Below are positions 13,101 to 28,100 of a stretch of 64,000 bases of DNA, one piece after another. This DNA is from Turbatrix aceti. Lineage: Eukaryota; Nematoda; Chromadorea; Rhabditida; Panagrolaimidae. The position numbers and the translations under genes are program-made. Positions within the stretch are counted from its first letter, which is position 1, and each line of letters opens with the position of its first letter. The notes beneath the pieces were generated by a model. That model saw only the letters and a list, made by a program, of their open reading frames with translations. It was not told where the DNA came from and searched no databases. The stretch is from the NCBI GenBank assembly GCA_963969345.1, contig OZ017766.1:12276001-12340000 (forward strand), written 5' to 3'.

Positions 13101-16100
13101 TCGCACCGATGATTTTTTATGAATATCCGTAATTTGGCGTCATGCCGAGATTTTATTCTATTTATTTTTATGCATTTTAGAATTTTGATTTAAAAGTGAA
13201 AGTTATTGGCTTTATTTTTTTTTGTTGTCCGTTTGGTCTTCCTTATTTTTTCTGCTTTCCTTTGTTAAAAAATGCGTTTTGAACAAATCTATTGTTTGAA
13301 TTTTTTATCTACAGGAGGTGAAAAATTATTAGGAAGATGATGTAGTGCATTTATTGGTTCTAACAACAATAGCGAGGGAAAAAAATGAATATAAGGATTT
13401 TTATTGCTCTTGACCAGGGCCAAAGTACGACTTGATTCTGTTAGTTGTGTGTTAAACAAATTGTGTTAGTAATTTATTGATCGGATTCTGTAGCAAATTA
13501 ACTCCTATTGTAAAAATAAAAATGCGATCAACCATTTTTGTATAAGGCTACCAATTTTTGTATTTTTTTCTGCCGTCTATGTGTTTCATCCAAGGAAGAG
13601 CAATGGAATAACAGAAGAAGAAAGCCTTCGCGAGTCTCCTGTTTGTCAATAAATATCCTTGGAGATGCCTAGGCGTACAAGGACTGCTCTGTTAAATAAT
13701 GCTAACTGTTTAGTCAATAACGGATGAAGAAGCTAATGAGAAATGAGCGACATTTTGTTGTCTGAAGTAGGGTGTGATAATAGCTACTTTTTTGTGCCAT
13801 TTTTAGAAAAGATGTGATAAAGGCGTGTTTTTTGATTACTCAGTTTTTTTTGTGGTTTATTTTTGCGTTGGGAAATATAATAACTTGTTGGGTTACATTT
13901 AAAAAAAGGTTGTTTGGTATCGTGATTTTTTTCTATTCGAATATTCACACAAGATTTTTTTTGCTCTCAGTTTTTTTTTCCAATTGCCTAAACACCTTCA
14001 TTATCCTTTTTCTTTGTTTTCATCGTTCAACATCGTCACACTTGTTGATTTTCACCTAAAAATGCACATTTAACACGAAATCAATTTTTAAAAACCATTT
14101 CTGTACACATAAATAGTGATCATTTTTCTCATCCCGGTTAGTTTTTCGTTCGTAACAACTTTTTTGGTTTTAGTTTTTCTGGAAAGAATTTTTTGACCGG
14201 ATGCATTTCAGTTCAATCAAAGGAAAAATTGGAGCACTGTAGATTTTTTTTTGTTCTTATTGGTTATTCGAAATGGAAAAGAAGAAACGAACGTCAACGA
14301 TTTTACGTATAACAGGGTCGTGGATGCTGCCGGTGGCTAATAGTAATTCGTTTAGGGGGAAATGAGAGGGAAAAAATTCACAAGGGAGAAAGAGGGAGAA
14401 AAAAAACTACATACGCAAAAGAGGAGTCAATTAGTGAAGCGTGTCGTTATTTATGAATTACCAGATGGGAAGAGGACGGATATGTTGACGCAGGAATGGG
14501 CAGAGCGGTGGTAGTGGACTTGACTGACTGACTGGGAGATGATGCCAGGGGTGGCAGCAACCATGAATGGTTGTTGTTGTCCTTTTTAGGATAATTTTGC
14601 AACTTGTTTTTTCTCAAATTGTTTTGTTTCTGACCGGCAAAAATTTTAAAAACCTCGTTTTTATCCGATTTTGGACAGATGCGATTTTTTGACAAAAAAC
14701 ATTTTTTTCATGTGTTCGTTCTCTTTTTTCCAACCAATTCAATCATTTTTCTTGCCGCATTATTTTTTTTCCATTCATTCATCGATTGTGACTACACTTG
14801 ATCCGTTTTCATCCATTCTCCCGATTTTCTTTGTGTACCTTCTTCCTTTTTTTGTTCCGAAAAATTTTTTTCATTATTCAAAAAAAAATCTTCGCGATAA
14901 TTTTTTTTGTCAGGCGTTTTTGTTTTCATGTGGTCGATTTATTTTTTGTATCAAGCTTTTAAGCTTTAAAAAATCTTTCAGCTGATCCACAAAAACGCAA
15001 TCCTGATAGATAAAATAGAACCCGTTTTTAAGGGAGTCTAAATCTGTTGTCCAATTTGCTCCCCACTCATACAAAAAATTGTTCAATCCATAATGGTGCC
15101 ATATGAAAAATCATCAAACGGGTAAAAAACTATAATTCAACAACAGCCAGTTTTTGATTGAATTTTGCATAAAATCGCGTGCATTTTTGTCTGAAAAAAA
15201 TGCATATTATGACCGGAAAAAGAAGAAATCGGTCGCCAAACTCGTTGACATCTGGCAAATCATCGCAACAAGAACAACAAAATGTCATATCGACCAGAAG
15301 GAGGAGGATAACAAATGCACTACTGATCGTAATCTTCTTGAGTTTGCATTTTGTGACGTTTGTTACCGCAGATGATGATTTTCAAGGTAATTTACTAATT
15401 TTGGTTAAAAAACTCATTATAATAACAAATGAAGTCCGGTCCATAAAAATATCTAAATGTAAATTTTGAGCATTTGACAACAATTATATTATTTGTTTTA
15501 CGATACAAATGTAAAAATCAAAATGACAATATTTTAAAGTGGATAAAATAATTTACAAAATAAATATGTTTTCAGTACCATCGGCTCCACGAGAACTCGA
15601 AATTATCCAGGTGAATGCATCGACCGTAAAATTGACATGGGATAGACCGGAACACGAAAATGGCGAACTCATTGGCTACTACGTTTTCAAGGAAAAATTG
15701 GTCAATGGGGAACCCGTTGATAACCATGTCCAACACGAACTCGTCATTGCTGACCCTAATGTGAGTTTTTTTGATAAAACAAACATTTATTTTTTAGTTG
15801 TTTTAACTCAACATTTTGAACGGCAAAAAAATTTTTGGTTTACACAATGATAAAAAAAATTGTCTAAAAGAATTTTTTTTTATTAATTTCTTTTTTAGAC
15901 AATAATTTTTTTTTTTAAATTGTCTAAAAGAAATTTTTTTTAAAAAGTTGTCTTAAATAAATTTTTTTATACCGCAAAATTTATTTACCCCCATTTCAGA
16001 AGCTCTACGCCATGATCGCCGGCCTCGAGCCTAACACAGAGTACGCCTTCCGCGTCTGTGCCTTCAACCTCCACGGCGACGGCGAACGCACACCTGCAAA

Positions 16101-19100
16101 GAAGATGATGACAGGCGGCATGCCTCCCTCCTCGCCCCGGCCCCAGGCCGTGTCCATGGTCAGCGAAGACCCTCCACTCAAGGCCCGCATCGACTGGCTG
16201 CCTCCCGACGTCACCTACAACCAGCCGGTAAATGCCTACGTCGTCTTCTACCGCCCGGTGGACAGTCTTGCCATCGACGACTACGAGCGGCTCGAGGTTC
16301 CCGGAACGCAGACTTTTGCAGAGCTGACAAAGCTCTACATGGGTCGAGAGTACGAGATCCGTGTGGCCGCTGGAAATGACGATGGATGGTCGGTCAATGC
16401 CACCGAGAGGCTGATTACACCGGTTGGCGTGCCAGACGGAGAACCGCTCAACGTCAGATACGATATTGTTGCTGGACAGGTGAGTTGTGGGTCTTGACAC
16501 GATACAATTTTTTTTCGCGTCTGTCGGCAAAATTTGTTTTCAAAAACAAAGATGTTGCACATTTTTTTACAAATGTGTGATTTATTTTCCCTTTGATGCC
16601 ACAGGTATGTGATCCATCATATGGCATGGCTGAAAACAAACAGCTGACCAATTTGCTACCACATTGATTTCCCAGACTAAACGTTATTTGTTTTTCGTAA
16701 CTGCACATGATTTGTCTTTTTATGATTACGACTTTTTATCCATTGTGTTAGTAACGACTTTCAACTGCCGGGATCAGGAAGAAAGCCACAAGACGGCTTG
16801 AAATCGTTAGGATTTTTTTATTGTGTGGTAACAAAAAATGTGGTCGAAGAAAATTGTGTTTATGGATCCGTAGGGTGCTGATCGTTTTTTTCATTTTTAT
16901 AGAAGAGTTGAAGAAATTTTGTTTTCAAAAAAATTTTCATTTTTGCTACAAAATTTTTTTATTTTTATACTTGTTTGCCCCAATAATTCTCTAAAAAAAT
17001 TCTAAAACAATTTTAATTATTTCTGTACTAAAAACACCATTTCAAACCCCATTTTTTCCCAAAAGCAACACATTCCCCTCTCCTTCAAACTTTTTTTGCA
17101 AAAAGATGTCTCTCATTTGCGCATAATTTGTCATCCCGCCTGTCACCTGCGCAAAACAACGAAAACCCCACATTGCCAATGCCACCCATTATACCGACAG
17201 TTGTCGGTCCGTTTATTGTCTGACCAGTGCCTAGCATGCCAACAGACAAGATCTATAGGCAACCTCTTTTTACGATCCCCGCAGATCTTATTTGTTGATT
17301 GTCTTTTTCCTGAGGACCCGGGACCCGGCTGCCGCCGTTTGTACAGACTCAGCAAAGTTTGGCAGCTTTATAGTATCTTGCTAGCCGACTGGTTGTGGTT
17401 TGGCATTTTTGTCCGACAAAAATAAATTTTCATTCAGAATAATATTTTTTTTCAAAAAAATCTGGCATTTATGTACGAGTTCCAAATTAGGAAATTAATT
17501 TCTGTTCGTCTTTTGCAGCTTACAATGCAGTGGGATCCCCCAGGAATTGACAAGCGTAATGGCAATATTTCGTACTACAGAGCCATACTCACGCCTCTCG
17601 ATGGAAAGTCGTCCCGAATCGACAAGCAAGTAAGTTGTAGCCTTAGCCTTGGCTAGATTTTCTTGGGGTTGCCTTTTTGTTTCTGGGCGAAGGAGGGAGA
17701 CTTTTCTGGATGGCTTGCCATGTCGGGTGGCCCGACTCACAGTTGTACAGGGCCATTCATAGATTGTGGGATTTTTGGTGACGTTATTGAGGAAGAATTT
17801 TTTGTTTTGGTCTTATTTTATTGATTTGCATTTTTTAACTTTTTGGGATGAAATTTTTACAGGTTTACAAACGTTATTTTTTGGTATTTAGGATTTTCTG
17901 AGGCATTTTCCTAAATGTTCTAAAAACCAAAAATATGAATTTTTGCTTTATCATCGGCATTTTTTTGCTATTCAACCAAAAAGTTAGTATAATATATTAT
18001 TTTTCATCATTTGACCGCTTGACAAATGTAATGTCTGCGTGCATGTTCTATTCATTTACTTCTTCTCCGATTGGATAAGCTGGTCCCGCAAAGGAACGAA
18101 TGGTTGTAATATATCTCAGTCGACGTCGGCTACTTTGACTCGCCAAAAATGGCAACCAAAAACAACCAGCGTGTATTATGATAGTATACTACTCTTGTAC
18201 TATAGGCGCAAAACACGGCGCACCGCTGCAATAACTGACAATTAGTTAGGCTGAATTATACATGTGTCAGCCCACAGCAGCGGCCTACGGGGTCTTTCAT
18301 TTGGTCATCGAAAAATATTTAGTAAGGGTGTTGTGAAGTGTAAAGGCATGCACACAACGCGCTAATTTTGGAAAATTGCATTACTAAATAATTTTTTGAT
18401 GGAAATAAAAACTTTCTATTTTTGGACGGGTTTGCAAGATTTTCAAGTTTTTTAGAAAATTTGAAACGACAGTTTAATTTGCTTTGCATTTTTTTTGCTT
18501 TTTAAAAAATGCCAAATTTCTGTGAACGGAAGAAAAAATTATAAACTTTGGGATTATCAAAAAAATTCCGGCACTTTTTTCATTGCCTTCTTTTAAAAAA
18601 TGACGGATTGTTATGATTGCTTTTTTATTGCATGTTTTCTTCACTATTTTCAAAGATTTATTGTATGCATAAAATATTTACAGAAAAAAAGTGGAGTGAA
18701 AGCTGTACTTTTTTGTCTGTTTCTGATTTTCATGACATTTTGCATATTGTTTTTGCATTTCGGGTTGTTTGCTAGTTTTTATGCATAACTTTTGAAGCAT
18801 TTCAAAAAAAAAGTTTGATATTTGGTTAGAAAAGTGACGTTCCAATCATGGTTTTGTAATTATTATCAAAAAATTTTGAACCCAAAAACCTTATTTTGTA
18901 ACAAAATGTTTGTTCTAGAAATATTATTTAGGAATTTTTTTATCCAATTTTTGTTTTTCCCGTCATTCCTTATACGGACGGCATGCACTTTATTTCAAAT
19001 ACTATAATTTTTGTTTTCAAATTGTACATTTGTTCGTTTTGATCCACCATAATTTACGCCTTGAAAAAAAACATCGAAGATGATGAAAAAAACGAGAATT

Positions 19101-22100
19101 GAGTAACGTCCGACAACTTGCAAACGTAATAGGCGTTACACTTCTTTTTTTTCTCCTCGACTGGGTTGGGGTGGTTTGCTTCGCTGCGTTGCGTTGGATG
19201 GCAGATGCGTGTGTTAAGGGTTATCAAATTGCTTCGCAGTTTTCACCAAAACATGTCTTTGTCGTTGGTAACTGCGGCATTGGCAGCTGTCAGTTTTTTT
19301 ATTCACGTACGCTTTTTTTTATTAACTGTTTTTTTGTGTGAATTTTACAGAGTGGATGAATTTACAACTTCCGTTTTTTCATAAAATTTATTGCTAGAAT
19401 TTTCTCATTATTGCGGAGCGCAATTAGAATTATTGGCTTTTTATGATGTTTAAAACTTATAATTTGCACTAAATGGAACGGAAAATAACGTGAAAAAAAG
19501 TTTGACCCTGACCAGTTTCGAACCCCGACCCTCGAGGTCGACAGTTTTGTGCCTTACCACTGATCTACAAAAACAATTGGGACCTTATTTCCTGAATTTT
19601 TCCAAATTTTTTTATATTTGAACATTCTTTTTTAATAATTTTTCATTTTTTCCAACTCACATTCTTTTTCTTGTTGGAAAAAATGAGCACCGTTTTTCTG
19701 TGTTGTTTATTCTTTTTTTTTTTTTTTTGATTGTCCAAACAAATTTGTATTTTTTTCAGGTACACAGTCGCTCACACACGTATAAAATCAACTCAAAAAG
19801 TGGATATACCTTTAAGGTAGCAGCTGCAACAATGAAAGGCGAAGGTCCATATTCGCCGGTTTTGACTGTTTCACCCTTTGAATCAGGTTGGTTTAGCAGC
19901 TTCAATTTTTTGTACGAATTTTATTTTTTGATTTTTTTTTCTCATTGACCACAAGAAAAATGACTCGGAGCAAGAAACAAAATACAAAACACAAAATTTA
20001 TTAATTCTCATTCTCATCAGCCTTGATGCCTGCCTCGTGGCGTATTTGCATTTGTGTTACTTCTCTCTTCATAGAAATATTTTTTTTTAATTTTAGTGAA
20101 TAGAATTTTGTTCTGTGAAAAATGTAAAAAAACAAAAATGTATAAAAACATTTGTTTCATGGACCCCAGTTTGTCATTCTGCTAACAGCAACCGAGTAAC
20201 TCTTGTTGGCATGCAAAAATTCAGTGCAGTGAGGTGTTGTTACATCGGTACCATGGAGAAATCAAAGTTGAATTCTCAAAATCTCATTATACAGAGTAGC
20301 ACACCGGAATGGAAAACAGGAGAGAGGAGCACGAGGGGGCATAAGTGAGAATAGAGATGCTTGCATGGTTGCAAAATGTTTTTATTGTATAAAATATTGC
20401 TAATGTAAGAGTGCTTGGAATTTGATTCCAGGTGTCAAAATCTGGAAAATCATGTTTGCTATTTTATTTGTTTTTTAGTTTGAAATAGCAAAAAATTGCG
20501 ATACTACAAATCTGATAATCTCAGTGGTCGGCATTTTTACAAATTTTTAATTATTTTATTTATCCCTTCGGAGCGCTTAAATACAAAAATAGTTTGTTAG
20601 AGTGCCTGATGCCTTGCCACCAACCAACTTGCGCATGTTGTTTATTTACAACTATTTTTATGCCTTATTTTTGCGCAGCGCGTTGGTTCTTAACTTTGAC
20701 TAAGCTTGTTAGCCTCCCCGCTGTTCACCGTGGTTTGTCCGTCATGGCACTTCTTGTGGATGAGCTTGCGGTCACTTTCCGTAAAAGCCAATGAGGATGT
20801 TTCCAGCTGGATTTTTTGAAATGAATTTTCTATTGAGTATTATATTTTTCGAATTTTGACCACTCAAAAAAAAAAGATTTTTGACACCCTGCAAGTGCTC
20901 AAAACAGCACTTCAGTATTTTTATTTGTATTAAAATTAATATTTTTCGGACACGTTAGTATACATAGATGAGTGTTTTATAAAATTTGATAGGCAGCCAT
21001 TGAGCTGACGATACACGAGAGAGAGAGAGGTCTGTTTCTCTCATCGACAAGTGGACCGGCAGGCAGGCCATCGAGGGTCGAAAGTGCGGACGGAGGCTCC
21101 AAGTTTTGATGAAAAGGTTGTTGCGTGGCGGGGCACTCATCTATCTATCCTCCTGGGTATCGTTGCGTGTTGTAGATACAACTTATGTTAGGAAGAGGTC
21201 TTTTATTGCCACTGGATAGATGCGAATTGGATTCATGGTGTGGTCACTTTGTTGTTTCCATGTTTTTGTTATTGGTTTGGGTTTTCTGAGATTTGGCTTT
21301 TTGGGAGAAATTTTGAACAGTTTGTAAGCAGATGGGATCCTTATTTTATTAACGTGATTAGGACGCCGAATGTATTAGTGTTCAATTTTTTTATCCCCAA
21401 ACTGTTCAAATTTTCAATTGACAACAAAAATCTATTACTAAATCTGCCTTTACTTCTGCAACTTCTGCTTGATATTTTCGTAAACATAATCAATTTTTTT
21501 GCCGAATTAAAGATCACAAAAATTTGTTGGAGTATTTTTTGGATTATTTCTGCATAATTTTATAGATTCAATTTTGTTTGACATTTTCACGCGCCCGACA
21601 GGCGACAGGTGACCAGTTAAATTTATAGCGTAAGAATAAATTTTGCTGGGGTAGAGTCTGTAGTAACTGTGCAAGGGTTAGTGTTATTAATTTAGTACCT
21701 GCCGTAAAAGGGCGGATTAGCAGAACCTTACTAACGGTGCGTACTTCAGACCCAAATCAAACTGAAGTAAGTGCACTCTGGTTTGATACACCTGCAATAT
21801 GGTTTCTGTTTTTCATACATACATATTATTATTTGCAAACGAAAATGCCGTCCACCGAGAGAAGCTTAGGGCATTGCAATTGACCTTTTCGACTGTCTAA
21901 GAACTAATCTGTTTCTTCAGAGGAAGGCTTGATTAGCCAAGTGGAAATGAAGAAACGAAATGACAGAAATATAGAAAATGAAGGTGGAAGGCGGGAGGTA
22001 ATGAAGGGCACCAAGATTTGTCGTTGAAGATTTTTTGCAGTTGGTTTGTTGGCACGAAAATTTCCTAGGAACTTAAAATCTTCTTATCAAAATCACTTTT

Positions 22101-25100
22101 TTTATTGATTTTTTGTATTTCTTGAGCATTTTATTATAAATATAATTTTTCTGTAACCAAAAACTGCATTTTATCTAGCTTCAAAGTCAAGTCGCGCCAG
22201 TTTTTGCCCCGCAACAGTGAGCGTGTCACACTTTCTCTCTTTTTTCTCCTTCTCTCTCTCACTCACTCTCCAGGAAGTCTCGGCTTAACGTGTCGGGTTA
22301 CCTTTCTAATATAAGCGCCCACAAATAGTCTCACCGCAGCATGGCGTGATGAAGAGGCACTTTTTTCATTGCATTGTCGACTTTACAAAAAAAATGTCGA
22401 CAATTTTTATACTTTTTCATGAGAATTGTTTTACGGCTTTCGGGAATACAATAATTATTTCCTGGGAAATTGTACTTTTTTTGTCGTCAGACAGAAGTTT
22501 TAGAGTCTTTATTGGATTATTAAAAAGCCACCTAAAAATGTCGGGTTGACTTTATTGTTGGTTGAGACTTTTATGACTCTGTGAGGTATAAAATGCCAGA
22601 AAGCGGGGGGAGAGAGTGGTCCTTAAGGTATTTATCAAGCCGCTACTAGACTCTTTCATTTCTTAGCTTTTATTATTATATTTTTTACTAAAAATTTTTT
22701 TAGAATGTCAAATGTCAAATAAATATTTTTGGTTTGCACGATTAAAAAAATACTGATCAGAGTTGCCTAGCTTAAGATTGCCCAGAATAGAATAGTTATT
22801 CAGTCCTTTTTTATGTTCAAAAACGTTCCATTTAGTAACCGTCATCTCTTATTCTCCTGTTTTTACCCATTCATATTTTTTTCGATGTCAACAAGCCAAG
22901 AGGGGATAAAGAATGGCAGCCTTCGTAGCCGTAGTCTACTTACCCAATTGTGCATTAATTGTCGAACAATGGCAAAAGCATGTCGTGCACAAACGCTTGG
23001 GCACCGCTATATTTGGATATTTGGGAGACGTATGTATGTACTAGCGAGTGACAGCTTGAGTTTATCCAGCATCATCCCGTCCATTTTTCCTGTGATCGAT
23101 TCAACGTAGGATGGCGTAGTAAATGACCATCGATGATTTATAAAACTATTACGTCCAAAAAAAAGCTGTCTTTGTTGATCAAAGGACGGTTATGCGGATA
23201 ATAGGGAGATTTCCACGTAAATATGTCTTTAAACGAATGCTATCGTCATAGTTCAGCAACACGTAAAAACACAACGTTCAAAAATTAAAAAGCCGAATTC
23301 GAAAAAATTTTAAATTCGAACTTTTCCGCATTTGTATCATGTATTTTTGAACACTCGCCAAAAAATTTGTCACTTGATGAAAAACTTTCGCAGAAGTAAA
23401 TTTTAGGTTTTTTTTGTTCTTTTTTTATGATTTTACTTTTTTGACATTTGAAAAAAACGTGTTTTTTTATTTTTTTTGTTTTTGGGAGATAAATGGTTGC
23501 GGCCTGTTCATAAGTGTTCAAGCGTCATACTTTAAATCCGAGCTTTCCTGTTATGAAGAAGCAGAACAGTGAGATGATACGCCCGCGCCCGATGCCCAAC
23601 GGCCTTCGGGATTAGACGACCCACCACTCATCTATAATATCTAATACAGACAGCTGTACATAAATACTAAGCTCTAATGTAGTCATCGTTGTTAAGATTT
23701 TTCATGTTAGATTGACTTTCTGGCTGCGTTGCGGGGATTGAGGAGGAGCAGACAGATATTACGATGGGTGGATACACCTTTTGACATTTCATGTATAATA
23801 AAAAATAAATACGTCTATTTTTGGTGTAATTATTTATCCTACAACTATTTATTACATTTTGTATTCTATTTCTGTTTGACTTCCTCAAAATAGTGGATAT
23901 AAAATATTTCTGGCAATAAAAATATATTTATGTGTATTTGTTTTCTGTGGCGTGCTACATAATTTTGTAAACCCTAAGTTATCACAATGTATTCCCTTAC
24001 AACATTGTCTAGGATCGTGTCAAAAGTTATGGTAGAGAATTCAAATAATCCCATGGATACCAATGATAACAGTGATGTGGCACCTGTACAAATGCCTCCA
24101 ACACCTGCTCCATTACGGTTCCCAATTTATCCGTCTGTGCGAACGATGTACGACATAGCAGACGGGTCAGACCCAGATTCTGGTATCGATTCTGGCGATC
24201 TTAGCAGTTCTGATGCCGATGCCACACCGACTCCGCTCTATCTCTCACCACAACTCTGTCGTCAGGGTATTCTAAAAAAATTTGAGCTACTCGTTAATCA
24301 ACTTTCTACCGGATGGAGATATCACGTGGCAAATACCGAAGGCATCAAGGAATCCTGGCTGGCATTTGAGGATTTTTTTAACAATGTTTGCCAGTTTACC
24401 GGCGGTTTGTTTTTTTTAAGATTTTTTTCTTGCTCCGAGTCAATTTAAAAAATTGCTTAAAATTTAAAAATGGGTTCTTAACACAAAAATTATTAATGAT
24501 ACTTTTAGCTAAATTTTTCGTTTTTTTCAAAATATATTTCAATGTTCTTTGCTTTTTTTGTGTATAAAAAAGCGTTCTCTGGACACAAATGTTTTATTTT
24601 TCTCACGTAAAAAATATCTGGCATTTCATCTCGTACGCCTACTTGTCCAAAAATTTTGTTTATCACAAATCTGTAATCATCTGAAAAATGTGTTCTTCAG
24701 TCTGTTTTTGGCAATTTTAATTTTAATTTACACACTCAAGTCTTTACCCTGTACTTTTTGTCTTCCCGCTATGCCACATGAAAAGAAAAACGAAGGAGAG
24801 ACGCAAGGACAATTCCCATGTGGGAACAAGAACAAAAAAGAAGTGAAATAGGCACGCACGTCTTTGCTTTTCTTGGCCATGGACGAAACATGTGCTTCTT
24901 TATTTTACCCTCAGTTAATTTATTGTCTAGGTGGTACTAATGACGAATTAGTGGTATTGGTTCCTCAACCAGTGCATTGGTCATTTTTTTAAACAAAAAA
25001 ATGCCTTCTGAAACATGCTTTTTTGGAATTTGTTTGCGTGTTCTTTTCCAATCAGTTTTTTTTTTCTCGTTGTTTCATTAGGAGAAGTACCCACCCAGCT

Positions 25101-28100
25101 CGCCCTGCCTGCTGGGTGGCCTGATTTGTTCCAATTTTTCAAACAAACTCTAAAATTACGTCTAAACTCTTGGTGCCAAAAAAACCAGCCAGTAACACGC
25201 GTCGTTATTTTTTTGTTTCTCAAATGACAACGATTTCTTCGAACTCGTTTGTTAGACCACTTTTGTTCTGCAAGAGCTTCTCGGTCACGAGTCGTTGACC
25301 TCGGCAGTACAGTCGAGCATGTCGATTGTTGGTCGTCATTTTTTTCCCCGCCGTCGTATAGTTAGAAGGCTTTTTAGCTAACTATTCTGTTTTTTTCATG
25401 ATCTCAAATTTCACGACTTCCTTCCTTGCGCCTTGCTGGCCTGTAAAGTTGCACCAGCATGGCAATAAAAAAAGGGAGGTAGGAGGATGAAGCTTCACCA
25501 ACCCACTCAAGTCATCATCTAGTTACCACCATTTGTGGAAAGCTGGAACGTTTTAGAACAAATGCCCAGCGTTTCCTCTTTCATTTTGCTGAGGTTTTGG
25601 TTTTCATTTTTGTATTTTATTCTGTTAAAAACAATTTTTTACTTTGATTTGAGTAATTTTTCGACGGACGCGTTTGTTTTGCCGAAACATAAGCTGTTAC
25701 TTATTCTATTTTTGTTAAATTCAAAGCTACAACCTTGCCTGTTTGTCGAACTTTTCATGATTAATCAGAAGCAATAATTAAAAAAAATCCGAAAAGTTCG
25801 CATAAAATTTATTCTAGTCAAAATTAAATACCAACTCCAATTTACGATAGACAACAATAATTGAGGTATTAAATCGAGATTACGATCTCCCAGCCACGTG
25901 GTGTACGTTTTTGACCGTTTTGTATCCCTTTTGCTGGCGGACAAATGGATTAGGATTTCTCGAAAATTTCTGCTGTGGCCTTTGCATGATCGGAGCCCGG
26001 GGAAGGAGTCTGAGTACTGAGGAAGTCGTAGTCGGAGCCGCAGTCGTCGTCGAAGTTGCTGCTTCAGGCTCAGCTCGGATTCTGGGCTTGTAACCCGGAG
26101 CACCCGGGCACTTTGCGCAGTTGTAGATAGAGCAAACTTTTTTATAATCACTAGCAGTGGCGTCACCGTTGTGACCAATAATATTCAGGTACGCCGGATT
26201 TTTGGTTTCCATTGTAATGAGTCCGCGACGGCTTGCAAACGCAGATTTATCGTAGTGCATGACAGAACGGTAGTCATAGGGTACCCCGTAGGTGACGCCT
26301 TCTTTGCGAGATATTCTTGCAAATTGAGGCTTCATTCCTAAAAAATATTTTTTTGTTTATGCATGAAAGTTAGACTTTGGCACAAAACTTACCGTTAGCT
26401 ATATTTTCCCAGTGAACAGTGATGAAATGATTTCGATCGTATCTCATATGCTCGTGCCAGAGGCCAACAGAATGCAGCAACTCGTGAATTACGATATCAG
26501 GATAAACGCAGGAAGCTTGAAAGCTGTTTTCCAAGTTTACCGGACTCTTTCCTCCATGGTTTCCCACGTACGAATAACATCCATCTCCCTGACGATTTTC
26601 GATATTAATAAAATCTCTTTCAATAGTTTTTTGCACAAATTTTATGCATGTGTTTTGCTCAATTTTAATCATGGCACCGATTATGAGGTGCACGCCATAG
26701 GTGTCTGAAAACACGAGTAATCCCTATCAAGCTTAAATATACCCGACCACCCACCGAAAGGACCACCAATGTTATACGGTATCGTAAACGTCTTTCCACC
26801 GTCCCTAGACGACCACTTGAATCTTGAAGTAGGGGGCAGAGCATTTGCCTGGCGCCCGGCACCACTTCGGAAAAAGTCGCGGAACTGACCAATATCACCT
26901 CCATTCTGCTTGTGTAGGATGATCTTTGGGCCTAGCTGACCGTGAGTCACGTGGATTAGGACTAATACCAGCCAGGAGACAAAAACAGCCTTGACCATGG
27001 TGGAACAATTAAAAATTAAAAATCACAACACCCAACCAATTCTTTTCGTGTGTAAGGGATTGATTGACGGGATATCCTCTTTCAAAAAAACGGCGAATTA
27101 TCCCACTTTTATAGCCTTTTTTCGCGCGCGCGTGGACGGATTGGATAACTTGTGTAGATCGGATTGAAGAAAGAATCTGTCGGTCATGCGCTTTTTTTCT
27201 CGGGTATCTTTTATTTTTCTCCCTTCTGTCTAAGTGAAAATGACTAAAGCAATTTAAAACATGGACATTTGATGACTCGTGTTTTTTTTATTTTATTTTT
27301 CAAGTTTTAGACAGCTTCTGCTGTAACACTTGCAACTGGTTTTTGTATGAGGATCTGAAAGTGTTGCAGGGAAGGATAAATGCAACGTTTTTTAGTGTTA
27401 TTAGAGTTGTTTTTTCTTTTGAACACAAAAATGATCAAAATGGGATTAAAAATGAGTTTGACAAAAAAAGTGTTTTTGTTTGTTTTGAAGCAAATTAAAG
27501 ACGACAAGTTGATCTTTAGATTGAACAGAGTGATACGGACTTTGCGAAAAACAATGTGATAAGTATCGTATTAAAAAAACAGGAGTTTCATTTGGTTGTA
27601 CTCTGATGTGAGCACAAGAGTCGATCCAAAAAGATTTATTTCGAGATTTATTTTTCTGGACAATCCGAAATTCGGATCAAAATGTCATTTTAATTCACTT
27701 TTTTTTTGCATTTTATGATTTCTGTTTTTTGTTGCACTTATGACACTTTTGTACTTCCTATGACATAGAACGGTCAGTTACGAAAAAATTATCAACGCTT
27801 GATTAAACAAATTAGTGGTTCTGTAGTATTTTTTACTTCCATGTTTTGGATCCACGATTTGGCTGGTCAGGAAGTGTTGTCGTCAATGTACTTTTCACAT
27901 CGATGAACAATGATTAAAATTTTTTAAAGTAATTAGCACGTAGACAATCGAAGTAGACTGATTTTTCGTGTTTTTTGAAACCTCGACAACCAACCGGAAG
28001 GTGTCATGAAACCGAGACGAGACAAAACGACATCGGTGGTACTCCCTGATTTTGACAGCCACTGAAGGAATTGTCTGTAATTTGAGTTGTCTGCTTTTTT

